Part shown: positions 9,375 to 17,800 of the stretch, piece after piece
Numbering within the stretch: position 1 is the first letter of the stretch
Layout of the letters: each line of letters starts with the position of its first letter
NCBI GenBank assembly: GCA_036489755.1
Contig: DASXFD010000003.1
Span: 62,001 to 126,000 of the forward strand
DNA from: JABFXX01 sp036489755
GTDB taxonomy: Bacteria; Myxococcota_A; Polyangia; Haliangiales; Haliangiaceae
Direction of reading: 5' to 3'
Length of the DNA stretch: 64,000 nt
Position numbers and translations under genes: made by a program
Notes under the pieces: model-generated
Told to the model about the DNA's origin: nothing
The model's database searches: none
The model's input: only the letters and a program-made list of their open reading frames with translations

Positions 9375-11002
9375 ACGACGCGATCCTTCACGTTCCGGAT
9401 CCGATCAACGAGCCGGTGCTCGGCTACGCGCCGGGCAGCCCCGAGAAGGCGCGGCTCAAGGCGGCGCTGGCCGAAGTCGAGCGAGAGGTCGTCGAGATCC
9501 CGTGCGTCGTCGGTGGCGAGCGCATCTTTACCGGGCGAACGGTCGACATCACGATGCCGCACCGGCATCGCCACGTGATCGCGCGGTACCACTGCGCCGA
9601 TGCCGAGCTCGCCGAGCGCGCGGTCCGCGCCGCCGCGCACGCGAAGCACGACTGGGCGGCGCTGCGCTGGGAAGATCGCGCCGCGTGGCTCATCCGCGCG
9701 AGCGAGCTGCTCGCCGGGCCGCATCGCATGCGAATGAACGCGGCCACGATGCACGGCCAGTCCAAGACGTGCCATCAGGCCGAGATCGACGCGGCCTGCG
9801 AGATGGCCGACTTCTTCCGGTTCAACACGTTCTTCGCGCAGCAGCTCTACGCCGTGCAGCCGAAGAGCGGGCCCGGCATGTGGAACTCGACGGAGCTGCG
9901 GCCGCTCGAAGGGTTCGTGCTCGCGGTGACGCCGTTCAACTTCACCGCGATCGGCGGCAACCTGCCGACGGCGGCGGCGCTGATGGGCAACACCGTCGTG
10001 TGGAAACCATCGGAGGTTCAAGGCCTCGCCGCGTGGCGCACGTTCGAGCTGCTCGAGGCGGCCGGCATGCCGCCGGGCGTGATCAACTTCTTGCCCGGTC
10101 TGCCGCACACGCAGATGAACGTGCTGCTCGACCATCCCGATCTCGCGGGCATCCACTTCACCGGCTCGACCGACGTGTTCCGCATCATGTGGAAGCGCGT
10201 CGCGCAAAACATCGAGCGCTACAAGACGTACCCGCGGCTCGTCGGCGAGACCGGCGGCAAAGACTTCGTGCTCGCGCACCCGTCGGCCGATCCGAAGGCG
10301 CTCGCGACCGCGCTCGTCCGCGGCGCGTTCGAGTATCAGGGCCAGAAGTGCTCGGCGGCGTCGCGCGCGTACGTGCCGCAGAGCGTGTGGGCGAAGATGA
10401 AGGACGAGCTGGTCTCGACGATCGACGGGCTCAAGGTCGGCGACGTCTCCGACTTCCGCAACTTCTGCGGCGCGGTGATCAAGAAGTCGGCGTTCGACAA
10501 CCACGCCAAGGCGATCGCCGAGGCGCGCGAGACCCGCGGCATGAAGATCGCCGCCGGCGGCACCTGCGACGACAAAGACGGCTACTTCGTGCGGCCGACG
10601 CTGATCACGACCGAGGATCCGATGGCGCGCCACATGCGCGAGGAGTTCTTCGGGCCGATCCTCACGCTGCACGTCTATCCCGATGCCGCATGGGAAGAAA
10701 CGATCAAGCTAGTCGATAAAACCTCTCCGTACGCGCTGACCGGCGGCGTGTTCGCGACCGACCGCTATGCGATCGCCGAGGCGCGAGCCGCGCTGCGCGA
10801 CGCGGCCGGGAACTTCTACGTCAACGACAAACCGACGGGTGCGGTCGTCGGCCAGCAGCCGTTCGGCGGCGCGCGTGCGTCGGGAACCGACGACAAAGCG
10901 GGCTCCGCGCTCAATCTCCTGCGCTGGACCGCAGCGCGCACGATCAAGGAGACGTTCGTGCCGCCGACCGACTACCGGTATCCGTTCCTCGACGAAGCGT
11001 AG
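9371..11002 (+). CDS. pruA: L-glutamate gamma-semialdehyde (P5C) dehydrogenase
   Basis: A 543-residue aldehyde dehydrogenase of the 1-pyrroline-5-carboxylate type, which oxidises glutamate semialdehyde from proline or ornithine to glutamate with NAD+. The N-terminus NEPVLGYAPGSPEKARL is typical of the stand-alone P5CDH family. The NAD-binding FNFTAIGGN and WKPSE, the glutamate in LVGETGGKDF (about E293) and the catalytic cysteine in GQKCSAASR (about C327) are all present. The C-terminal GNFYVNDKPTGAVVGQQPFG is also diagnostic. It is the mono-functional form, not a PutA fusion. No proline dehydrogenase lies next to it in the window. Confidence 0.95.
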   Translation: MNDAILHVPDPINEPVLGYAPGSPEKARLKAALAEVEREVVEIPCVVGGERIFTGRTVDITMPHRHRHVIARYHCADAELAERAVRAAAHAKHDWAALRWEDRAAWLIRASELLAGPHRMRMNAATMHGQSKTCHQAEIDAACEMADFFRFNTFFAQQLYAVQPKSGPGMWNSTELRPLEGFVLAVTPFNFTAIGGNLPTAAALMGNTVVWKPSEVQGLAAWRTFELLEAAGMPPGVINFLPGLPHTQMNVLLDHPDLAGIHFTGSTDVFRIMWKRVAQNIERYKTYPRLVGETGGKDFVLAHPSADPKALATALVRGAFEYQGQKCSAASRAYVPQSVWAKMKDELVSTIDGLKVGDVSDFRNFCGAVIKKSAFDNHAKAIAEARETRGMKIAAGGTCDDKDGYFVRPTLITTEDPMARHMREEFFGPILTLHVYPDAAWEETIKLVDKTSPYALTGGVFATDRYAIAEARAALRDAAGNFYVNDKPTGAVVGQQPFGGARASGTDDKAGSALNLLRWTAARTIKETFVPPTDYRYPFLDEA

Positions 11003-11008
11003 GCGAGC

Positions 11009-11464
11009 TCAGTACGCCGGCTCGTAGTAGCCGGGCGTCCACATCCACTCGGCGCCGCTCCAGTCCCAGTGGCCGCCTACCCAGACGTAGCCGTCGCGAT
11101 CCGGATAGTCCTCGACGATCAGGCCCGGGCGGTAGCGGTAGTCGTAGTAGTGCGGGCCGGCGTAGCGATAGCCCGTGTAGATCGGCGCGCGATAGCCCCA
11201 GCCACCATGGCCGTAGTAACCGCCGTGGCCGTAGTAGCCGCCGTGGCTGTAGCCACCGCCGTAGCCGCCGCGAACAACCGGGCCGTGGCCGACAAAGCCG
11301 CCGCCGTGGTAGCCGCCGTGGAAGCTTTCATGCGAGACCGCGTGACCGCCACCGCCGCCGTGCGAGACCGCGTGACCGCCACCGCCGCCGAAGCGACCGG
11401 CGCTCGCAACACCGCCGCCGACGCCGAGAGTCAGAACCAGAGCCGCGATTGGTAGTGCCTTCAT
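11009..11464 (-). CDS. Secreted Gly/His/Tyr-rich protein with C-terminal WXXGXW-type motif
   Basis: The 151-residue product has a signal peptide (MKALPIAALVLTLGVGGGVASA) and then a low-complexity region of Gly, His and Tyr, including two copies of GGGGGHAVSH and a run of GHGGYYGHGGW. The C-terminus, YVWVGGHWDWSGAEWMWTPGYYEP, is a WXXGXW/YXWVxGHW repeat like those in exported proteobacterial proteins of unknown role. The frame is open to 11584, but the signal sequence places the start at 11464, where the Shine-Dalgarno is weak. The His/Gly richness could allow metal binding or a cell-surface structural role; this is inference only. Confidence 0.75.
   Translation of the reverse strand: MKALPIAALVLTLGVGGGVASAGRFGGGGGHAVSHGGGGGHAVSHESFHGGYHGGGFVGHGPVVRGGYGGGYSHGGYYGHGGYYGHGGWGYRAPIYTGYRYAGPHYYDYRYRPGLIVEDYPDRDGYVWVGGHWDWSGAEWMWTPGYYEPAY
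11331..11390. repeat. Perfect 30-bp tandem duplication inside the Gly-rich gene
   Basis: Bases 11331-11360 are repeated exactly at 11361-11390. The unit is ten codons and encodes GGGGGHAVSH twice on the minus strand. An exact repeat in coding DNA suggests a recent duplication and a length-variable site. Confidence 0.9.
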
Positions 11465-11532
11465 GCCTTGGGGATAGAGCATCTGCCGTGCCGTGCCGGG
11501 GCGGTTCGCTTTCGAGGACTTGCGATCTGTCG

Positions 11533-11552
11533 CGTGAACGCTGGGCTTCACG
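11533..11552. promoter_or_regulatory. Inverted repeat in the divergent promoter region
   Basis: CGTGAA and TTCACG form a 6-bp inverted repeat with an 8-bp spacer, in the 150-base gap between the Gly-rich gene (minus) and the thrombospondin-3 lipoprotein gene (plus). It could be an operator for either gene; short arms make chance occurrence possible. Confidence 0.3.
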
Positions 11553-11614
11553 TGCCACGCCCCCGTGTCCATCTGTTCGCGCACTTAAGGGGTCTTTAAT
11601 GCGAGACTTAGCGG

Positions 11615-12559
11615 GTGCAGCGGGTGCTCGTCGTGCTCGGGTCGCTGCTGCTCGGGTCATGTACGCCGTCGAGCGGCAGTGGAGCAGGCCTAGGCGACCC
11701 GTGCAGCCATTCGATCGCGTGCGATAGCGATGGCGTATGCGACTACGAGGCCGCCATGCCGGTCTGTATCGACAAGACGGGCGACAACGACGGCGACGGC
11801 ATTCCGAACGCGATCGATCATTGTCCCGACTCGCCGGGCGGCCTCTACGACGAGGACAACGACGGCCTCGGCGACGAATGCGACAAGTGTCCGATCGCGC
11901 CGCCGCCCGCCACGCCGGATCCCGATGGCGACGATGTCGACAGCCCGTGCGATCCCGATCCGTTGACGCCGGGCGACAAGATCCTGTTCTTCGATGGCTT
12001 CGGCAGCGACGTGCTGAACCCGACGTTCATGGCGACAGGCTCGGCATCGTGGACGCCGATCGGCGGCGAGCTCGAAGCCGACGCCGAGGGCTCGACCGAG
12101 CAATATCTCCAGCTCAACGTCCAGCCCGTGCCGAGCTTCGCGATCGAGACCGCGTATCGCATCGAGTCGGTCAACTCGGGATCGACCGAGCACAAGGTCG
12201 TCGTGCGCGGCTACGACTCGAGCCCGGCTGGAGTCGCGAGCTTCGAGTGCGGCGTCGTCACGGCGGACGTCGGCAGCAACGAAGTGGTCGCGCTCGAGAC
12301 CAACCTCAACGGCACGTCGTCCGAAGCGATGCAGCCCGCGTTTTCGACGGAGCCGCTCTACGAGAGCGCCGCGTACGAGACCAACGCGAACGTCGGCTGC
12401 ACGGTGATCGGCGACAACATGGTCGTCGGCACGACGCAGGGTGCGATCTCGCCGGCGTCGCTCGGCACCGGCGCGCTCGGCATCTGGGCGGTCACCACGC
12501 GATTCCAATGGGTGCTCGTCGTGGGCCGGCCGACGACCGGCTCGGGGCCGCCGCAGTAG
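11615..12559 (+). CDS. Thrombospondin type-3 repeat lipoprotein (copy A)
   Basis: A 314-residue lipoprotein (GTG start, signal VLVVLGSLLLGSC). After a Ser/Gly linker and a disulfide-rich segment it carries calcium-binding thrombospondin type-3 repeats, such as DNDGDGIPNAIDHCPDSPGG, DNDGLGDECDKCP and DPDGDDVDSPCDPDP. The next block, GDKILFFDGFGSDVL, opens a beta-rich C-terminal half of about 180 residues resembling a concanavalin/LamG-type sandwich. A paralogue with the same order of parts lies at 13795. The two enclose msrA and an FMN reductase. It should be anchored to a membrane and may bind Ca2+ and a surface ligand; the ligand is unknown. Confidence 0.8.
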   Translation: MQRVLVVLGSLLLGSCTPSSGSGAGLGDPCSHSIACDSDGVCDYEAAMPVCIDKTGDNDGDGIPNAIDHCPDSPGGLYDEDNDGLGDECDKCPIAPPPATPDPDGDDVDSPCDPDPLTPGDKILFFDGFGSDVLNPTFMATGSASWTPIGGELEADAEGSTEQYLQLNVQPVPSFAIETAYRIESVNSGSTEHKVVVRGYDSSPAGVASFECGVVTADVGSNEVVALETNLNGTSSEAMQPAFSTEPLYESAAYETNANVGCTVIGDNMVVGTTQGAISPASLGTGALGIWAVTTRFQWVLVVGRPTTGSGPPQ

Positions 12560-12560
12560 C

Positions 12561-13208
12561 TCAGTGCGCCAGGCCGATCGGGCAGGACACGCCCGTGCCG
12601 GCGAGGCCGCAATAGCCGTCGGGCTTCTTGCCGAGATACTGCTGGTGGTAGTCCTCGGCGTAATAGAACGCCGGCGCCTCGCGGATCTCGGTCGTGATCG
12701 TGCCGTGACCGGCCTTGGTCAGCTCGGCTTGATACGCCGCACGCGACGCTTCGGCCTCTTTCGCTTGCTCGGGCGTGGTCGTGTAGATGGCCGAGCGATA
12801 CTGCGTGCCCGCGTCGTTGCCCTGGCGCATGCCCTGAGTCGGATCGTGGTTCTCCCAGAACACGCGCAGCAGCTGATCGTATGTGACCTTCGCCGGATCG
12901 TAGACGACGAGCACGACCTCGGTGTGACCCGTCATCCCCGAACAGACCTCTTCGTACGTCGGGTTGCGCGTCGAGCCACCGGCGTAACCGACCGCGGTCG
13001 AGTACACGCCCGGCGTCTGCCACAGCTTGCGCTCGGCGCCCCAAAAACATCCCATCCCGAAGATGGCGCGTGCTGTTCCGTCGGGAAATGGCGCCACGAT
13101 GCGATGGCCGCTGACGAAGTGCGTCTCGTTGACGGGCATCGCGGTGCTGCGGCCCGGCAGTGCCTCGTCGGGGGGCGGCATGCGCAGCTTCTTGCTCGAG
13201 AAGAACAT
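12561..13208 (-). CDS. msrA: Peptide-methionine (S)-S-oxide reductase
   Basis: The 215-residue enzyme reduces methionine-S-sulfoxide in proteins. The catalytic motif GMGCFWGAE holds the nucleophilic cysteine, and GYAGGSTRNPTYEEVCSG, FWENHDPTQGMRQGND and GTQYRSAIY are all family signatures. The C-terminal GYCGLAGTGVSCP supplies the two resolving cysteines, as in the E. coli enzyme, whose length and N-terminal ALPGR-x-x-x-MPV are also matched. No signal peptide is seen, so it is cytosolic. Its stop lies one base beyond the end of the convergent lipoprotein gene; 44 bases separate its start from the divergent FMN reductase gene. Confidence 0.97.
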   Translation of the reverse strand: MFFSSKKLRMPPPDEALPGRSTAMPVNETHFVSGHRIVAPFPDGTARAIFGMGCFWGAERKLWQTPGVYSTAVGYAGGSTRNPTYEEVCSGMTGHTEVVLVVYDPAKVTYDQLLRVFWENHDPTQGMRQGNDAGTQYRSAIYTTTPEQAKEAEASRAAYQAELTKAGHGTITTEIREAPAFYYAEDYHQQYLGKKPDGYCGLAGTGVSCPIGLAH

Positions 13209-13252
13209 GATGCGGAGTATACGGCCCGACGCCGATTTGGTTACTCTGTGGT

Positions 13253-13798
13253 GTGGTCGCCGTGCTCGGCATCTGCGGCAGCGTCCGCAAGAAGTCGCTG
13301 AATCGGTCGCTGCTCGCCGCGGTCGGTGCGGCGCTGCCCGAGGGCGCGTCGCTCACGACCTTCGACGGGCTCGAGCGATTGCCGATCTTCAACAGCGACC
13401 TCGAGGATCCGGCGCTCGTCGTCGAGCTCAAGCAGGCGATCGCGGCAGCCGACGGCGTGGTGTTCGCGGTGCCCGAGTACAACTACTCGATCCCCGGCGG
13501 GCTCAAGAACGCGCTCGACTGGGTCTCGCGACCGCCGGCGTCGTCGCCGCTGCGCGGCAAGCCGGTCGCGCTCGTCGGTGCGGCGAGCGGCATGAGCGGC
13601 ACGATCCGCGCGCAGACCCACATGCGCCAGATCTTGTTGTACAGCGACTCGCAGTGCCTCGGTCAGCCTGAAGTGCTGATCGCGCGCGCACACGAGCGCT
13701 TCGCCGACGACGGCACGCTGATCGACGCATCGACGCGCGAGCTGATCGCGCGGTTCGCGATCGCCTTCGTCGCGTTCGTCGAGAGGATGCAGCGATGA
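13253..13798 (+). CDS. NADPH-dependent FMN reductase family protein
   Basis: A 181-residue flavodoxin-fold protein (GTG start). The phosphate-binding ICGSVRKKSLNRSLL at the N-terminus, LPIFNSDLED, and FAVPEYNYSIPGGLKNALDW are the conserved blocks of the chromate reductase/azoreductase-like NAD(P)H:FMN reductase family. It probably reduces quinones, azo compounds or metals with FMN as cofactor, though the true substrate is open. It starts 44 bases from divergent msrA, so the pair may form an oxidative-stress unit. Its stop overlaps the ATG of the second thrombospondin-3 lipoprotein (ATGA). Confidence 0.92.
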   Translation: MVAVLGICGSVRKKSLNRSLLAAVGAALPEGASLTTFDGLERLPIFNSDLEDPALVVELKQAIAAADGVVFAVPEYNYSIPGGLKNALDWVSRPPASSPLRGKPVALVGAASGMSGTIRAQTHMRQILLYSDSQCLGQPEVLIARAHERFADDGTLIDASTRELIARFAIAFVAFVERMQR

Positions 13799-14730
13799 AG
13801 CGCGCGGCCGTGCTGGCGCTCGTCTTGGGTTGCTACAACCCGACGGTCGCGTCCGACGTGCCGTGCAATCCCGCAGCGCCGCTGTGCCCGTCGGGCCAGA
13901 CGTGCGTGCAGACCGGCAGCACGTTCGCATGCAGCGGCCCGACGAGCGTCGCGTTCGATGCACCGGTCTCGCGCGACGTCGCGAACCCGAGCGGCGACGA
14001 CGATCACGACGGCATTCCAAACTCGATGGACAACTGCCCGGAGGTCTACAACCCGGGCCAGGAAAACGAGGACGGCGACACGTGGGGCGACGTCTGCGAT
14101 CTGTGCCCGCCGTACGCGAGCGCCACGCAAGCCGACGCGGACGGCGACGGTGTCGGCGACGAGTGCGATCCGCACCCGAACACGGCTGGCGACAAGATGA
14201 TCTTGTTCGAAGGCTTTCACCACGGCGTGCCGACGGGCAGCGGCTGGACCACGGTCGGCGTCGTCACGGCTGCTGCCGACAGCGTGGTCGCGACGGATGC
14301 CGGCAGCGCATTCTCGGGGCTCGGCTGGCAGTTCGCACCCGGAAACGGCGAGACGATCACGACGCAGGTGACGATCCTCGGCGAGGGGACGGACCCGCTC
14401 GTCGCCGTCGTCGACGCCGCCGACGTCAATGCCGACACCGGGATCGCCGGCGAGATCGGCGTCGACACGGGCAGTGGCTTTCAGGACATCTATCAGCTGC
14501 CCGATGGCCCGACGCTCGTCACGCAGGCCGGAAGCGCCGGGCTCGACGTCCCGTACAAGCTCGTGATCGAGCGCAGCGCCCAGAAGTATCAGTTCTCGGA
14601 GAGCTGGAGCGGCGGCAACGGCACCGTCACCACCGACTCGACACTGATGTCACCGGACCCGGCGCTCGGCATCACGGTGATCGACGCGAGCGCGAAGTTC
14701 GACTGGCTGATGGTCGTGCAGTCGAACTGA
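13795..14730 (+). CDS. Thrombospondin type-3 repeat lipoprotein (copy B)
   Basis: A 311-residue paralogue of the product at 11615. It has a short signal with lipobox-like LVLGC, a disulfide-rich segment (CNPAAPLCPSGQTC), and thrombospondin-3 calcium-binding repeats (DDDHDGIPNSMDNCPEVYN, EDGDTWGDVCDLC, DADGDGVGDECDPHP). GDKMILFEGFHHG then leads into a beta-rich C-terminal domain ending KFDWLMVV, like FQWVLVV in copy A. It overlaps the FMN reductase stop, so it is in the same transcript. The calcium-binding segment is better preserved than in copy A. Function unknown; a surface-anchored binding protein is likely. Confidence 0.8.
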   Translation: MKRAAVLALVLGCYNPTVASDVPCNPAAPLCPSGQTCVQTGSTFACSGPTSVAFDAPVSRDVANPSGDDDHDGIPNSMDNCPEVYNPGQENEDGDTWGDVCDLCPPYASATQADADGDGVGDECDPHPNTAGDKMILFEGFHHGVPTGSGWTTVGVVTAAADSVVATDAGSAFSGLGWQFAPGNGETITTQVTILGEGTDPLVAVVDAADVNADTGIAGEIGVDTGSGFQDIYQLPDGPTLVTQAGSAGLDVPYKLVIERSAQKYQFSESWSGGNGTVTTDSTLMSPDPALGITVIDASAKFDWLMVVQSN

Positions 14731-14731
14731 G

Positions 14732-16009
14732 CTACGGCAGCTTCGCCTTCGGAAACTGCGCCCAGTGCACGTCGTAGTCGGTCTGCAGCGCCGGGCTGTC
14801 GAGCGCGGCGCGCGTCGGCGCGATCACCCAGCGCGTCTCGAACATGAACGCGAGCGTGTCGTCGAGCTTTTGCGGCGCGAGCTCGGCGGAGATCGCTCGT
14901 TCGTAGGTCGCGCGATCCGGACCGTGCGCGTTCATGCAGTTGTGCAGCGACGCGCCGCCCGGCGTAAAGCCTTCGGCTTTCGCGTCGTACTCGCCTTTCA
15001 CGAGGCCCATCAGCTCGCTCATCACGTTGCGATGAAACCACGGCGGCCGAAACGTCGCTTCGGCGACGAGCCAGCGCGGCGGGAAGATCACGAAGTCGCA
15101 GTTCGCGACGCCGTGCGTGTCGCTCGGCGAGGTCAGCACGGTGAAGATCGACGGATCGGGGTGGTCGAAGCTGATCGAACCGATCGTGTTGAAGCGACCT
15201 AAGTCGTACTTGTATGGCGCCAAGTTGCCGTGCCACGCGACGACGTCGAACGGCGAGTGATCGATCGTCGTGGTCCACAGGCCGCCCTGAAATTTCTGGA
15301 CGAGCTTGGTCGGCCGCTCGACGTCTTCGAACGCGGCGACCGGCACGAGAAAGTCGCGCGGGTTGGCGAGCCCGTTCGAGCCGATGGGCCCGAGCTCGGG
15401 TAAGCGAAACGCGGCGCCGTAGTTCTCGCAGACGTAACCGCGCGCGTCTGAATCCGCAAGCTCGACGCGAAACCGCATGCCGCGCGGGATCACGCCGCAC
15501 TCGCCCGGCGCCAGCTCGATCACGCCGAGCTCGGTCGGGATGCGCAGCCGGCCGTGCTGCGGGACGATCAACAGCTCGCCGTCGCTGTCGAAGAAGCAGG
15601 TGTCGACCATCGAGCGGTTCGCCGTGTAGACGTGAACCGCCGCGCCGGCGCCGTGAGCCGGCGAGCCGTTGCCGCCGAGCGTGAACAGGCCGTCGAGCCA
15701 CGTGGTCGGCGCGGCGGGCATCGCCAGCGGGCTCCATCGCAGGCGATTCGGAGTCGCTGGCTCGAAGCTACTGACGATCGAGCCGGCGCCGGTCGGATGA
15801 AACGGCGGATGCGACGCGCTCGGCCGCATGCGATAGACCCACGTGCGCCGGTTCTCGCCGCGCGGCGACGTGAACGACGTGCCCGACAGCTGCTCGGCGT
15901 AGAGCCCGAACGGCACCTGCTGCGGCGAGTTGCGACCGACCGGCAGCGCGCCCGGCACCGCCTCGGTCGCGTTGTGGTTGCCGAACCCCGACAGATATTC
16001 AGCCGACAA
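14732..16009 (-). CDS. hmgA: Homogentisate 1,2-dioxygenase
   Basis: A 425-residue enzyme that opens the ring of homogentisate to maleylacetoacetate using O2 and Fe2+. The start EYLSGFGNHNATEAVPGALP is typical. The iron ligands are placed as in the human enzyme: His and Glu in PWFHRNVMSELMGL (about H326 and E332) and His in NCMNAHGPD (about H362). It is the last gene of the fahA-maiA-hpd-hmgA operon and overlaps the hpd stop by 11 bases. Loss of this step usually gives melanin-like pigment; the gene looks intact. Confidence 0.97.
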   Translation of the reverse strand: MSAEYLSGFGNHNATEAVPGALPVGRNSPQQVPFGLYAEQLSGTSFTSPRGENRRTWVYRMRPSASHPPFHPTGAGSIVSSFEPATPNRLRWSPLAMPAAPTTWLDGLFTLGGNGSPAHGAGAAVHVYTANRSMVDTCFFDSDGELLIVPQHGRLRIPTELGVIELAPGECGVIPRGMRFRVELADSDARGYVCENYGAAFRLPELGPIGSNGLANPRDFLVPVAAFEDVERPTKLVQKFQGGLWTTTIDHSPFDVVAWHGNLAPYKYDLGRFNTIGSISFDHPDPSIFTVLTSPSDTHGVANCDFVIFPPRWLVAEATFRPPWFHRNVMSELMGLVKGEYDAKAEGFTPGGASLHNCMNAHGPDRATYERAISAELAPQKLDDTLAFMFETRWVIAPTRAALDSPALQTDYDVHWAQFPKAKLP

Positions 16010-17156
16010 GCCCGCGCTCGCGCTGATCGCGCTCGATGCTCTCGAAGAGCGCCCGGAAGTTGCCGGCGCCGAACGTCTTGCCGCCCTTGCGCTGGATGAT
16101 CTCGTAGAAGAACGGGCCCGCCGACGTGTCGTTGTAGAGGCCGGCCGACTCCTTCAAGAAGATCTGCAGCATGTACTCGCAGTGCTGATCGCCGTCGACG
16201 AGCACTTCGAGCCCGCGCAGATCGTCGATGAGCTCGTCGATCTTGTCGACGCCGCACTGCTTGAGCCGCTCGGGCAGCATGTCGTAGTACGTGCCGGGTG
16301 TCGGCATGAACGACACGCCGTTCGTCCGCAGCTCGCGCACCGCGCTCATGATGTCGCGCACGGTCAGCGCGACGTGCTGCACGCCGTCGCCGCGGAGCTC
16401 CTCGTTGAAGATGTTGATCTGCGAGCTCCTGAAGAACGGCCGCTGCGGCTCGTTGTTCGCGAACTTCACGCCCGACGCCGGATCCCACACGACGATCGAC
16501 TTGAGGCCCGATCCGGTCTGCTTCGCCGGGTCGACGTCCTGCGTGTGGAACGAGACTTCCCACAGCTGCTCGAAGCCCATCACGTGCTGCATCCACAGCA
16601 GCATCGGCTTCATCGTCTGAAAGTTTGCCGTGATGTGATCGATGTTCTCGAACCCGAACCGGTTGCTGCCGCCGCCCTTGGTCTCGACCGCGCCGGGAAA
16701 CAGCGCCGGAAAGCCGTCGCTCTGGCGAAACCGGAACGTGCAGTCGCCGAACGCGGTCGTGATCGAGAACGTCTTGAGCCAGCCGTGGCCCGCCGTGTGC
16801 GTCTGGATGTCTTCGATCATCGTACCGCCGCGCTCGTCGAGCAGGCGGAACGTCTTCTCGATGTCCTCGACCTCGAAGATCAGCGTGCCGACGCCGTCGG
16901 GATGCTTCGACAAGAAGCGCGCCGCGCGACCGGGCGACGCGTTGGCCGCGGCGATCGGCTGGCTGCACACGACGTTGATGTTGCCGGCGGAGAACGCCGC
17001 CGATTTCTGGCGGCCGCGCTGCTCGAGCTCGGGCGAGCTGCGCCACGTCTCGGCGAAGTCGAGCATCCCGGTGTAGAACCGGCGCGACCGCTCGAGGTCG
17101 CGCACGTAGTAGTGGATGCCTTCGAGACGTTTGATGCCGAGTGATTCGGGGTTCAT
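15999..17156 (-). CDS. hpd: 4-hydroxyphenylpyruvate dioxygenase
   Basis: A 385-residue Fe(II) dioxygenase that turns 4-hydroxyphenylpyruvate (from tyrosine) into homogentisate. It has two vicinal-oxygen-chelate halves. The first begins LEGIHYYVRDLERSRRFYTG; the second holds the iron ligand histidine in VQHVALTVRDIMSAV and the signature FFYEIIQRKGGKTFGAGNF followed by ALFESIE. The frame is open to 17408, but the ATG at 17156 gives the family start and overlaps the maiA stop (ATGA). Third gene of the homogentisate operon. Confidence 0.96.
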   Translation of the reverse strand: MNPESLGIKRLEGIHYYVRDLERSRRFYTGMLDFAETWRSSPELEQRGRQKSAAFSAGNINVVCSQPIAAANASPGRAARFLSKHPDGVGTLIFEVEDIEKTFRLLDERGGTMIEDIQTHTAGHGWLKTFSITTAFGDCTFRFRQSDGFPALFPGAVETKGGGSNRFGFENIDHITANFQTMKPMLLWMQHVMGFEQLWEVSFHTQDVDPAKQTGSGLKSIVVWDPASGVKFANNEPQRPFFRSSQINIFNEELRGDGVQHVALTVRDIMSAVRELRTNGVSFMPTPGTYYDMLPERLKQCGVDKIDELIDDLRGLEVLVDGDQHCEYMLQIFLKESAGLYNDTSAGPFFYEIIQRKGGKTFGAGNFRALFESIERDQRERGLVG

Positions 17157-17800
17157 GATTTCACCGCGTCGGGTTGGCGATCGGGTATCGCGTCGCTGAA
17201 CGCCGGCAGCGCCATGCAGCGCTGCTCGACGCCCAGCAGCAGCTCGAGCTTCGTCACGTCGACGCCGAAGCGCCGCGCCGAAGCGAGCTGCGGAACGAGA
17301 AAACAATCGGCGATCGATGGCGCATCGCCGACGGCGAACTTGCCGGCGACGTCGCGCGCGCTGCGCTCGAACGCGGCGAGCCCGTCGGCGATGAACGGCC
17401 GCGGCCACGCCTGCTCGTCGCCGCCGAACGCCTTGATCGCTTTCGTGACCGCGAGGTTCTGCAGCGGTTGGATGCCGGAGTTCACGATCTCGGCGAGCAT
17501 GCGGGCGCGCGCGCGCAGGTACGGATCCTTCGGCAACAGCGGCGTGCCGGCGAACCGCTCGTCGAGGTACTCGAGGATCGGCAACGACTGACTGATCGCG
17601 ATGACCTTGCCATCGTCCTGCGTGATCTCGAGCGTCGGCACCTGCGCCATCGGGTTCTTGTCGCGGTACGCGTCGCTGAACTGATCGCGCTTGATGATGT
17701 TGATCGCGACGTAGTCGTACGCGAGCTGCTTGAGGGCGAGCCCGATGCGCACGCGATGGCTCGCCGACGACCGCCAGTAGTTGTGCAGGACGAGCTTCAT
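17153..17800 (-). CDS. maiA: Maleylacetoacetate isomerase (zeta-class GST)
   Basis: A 215-residue zeta-class glutathione transferase that isomerises maleylacetoacetate to fumarylacetoacetate. The zeta signature appears as SSASHRVRIGLALK where SSCSWRVRIAL is usual, so the first Cys is Ala and the Trp is His; the following serine that activates glutathione remains. AQVPTLEI, ISQSLPILEYLDE and the C-terminal helical domain fit. The start at 17800 overlaps the fahA stop (ATGA). The operon context makes the specific assignment strong despite the altered motif. Confidence 0.93.
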   Translation of the reverse strand: MKLVLHNYWRSSASHRVRIGLALKQLAYDYVAINIIKRDQFSDAYRDKNPMAQVPTLEITQDDGKVIAISQSLPILEYLDERFAGTPLLPKDPYLRARARMLAEIVNSGIQPLQNLAVTKAIKAFGGDEQAWPRPFIADGLAAFERSARDVAGKFAVGDAPSIADCFLVPQLASARRFGVDVTKLELLLGVEQRCMALPAFSDAIPDRQPDAVKS

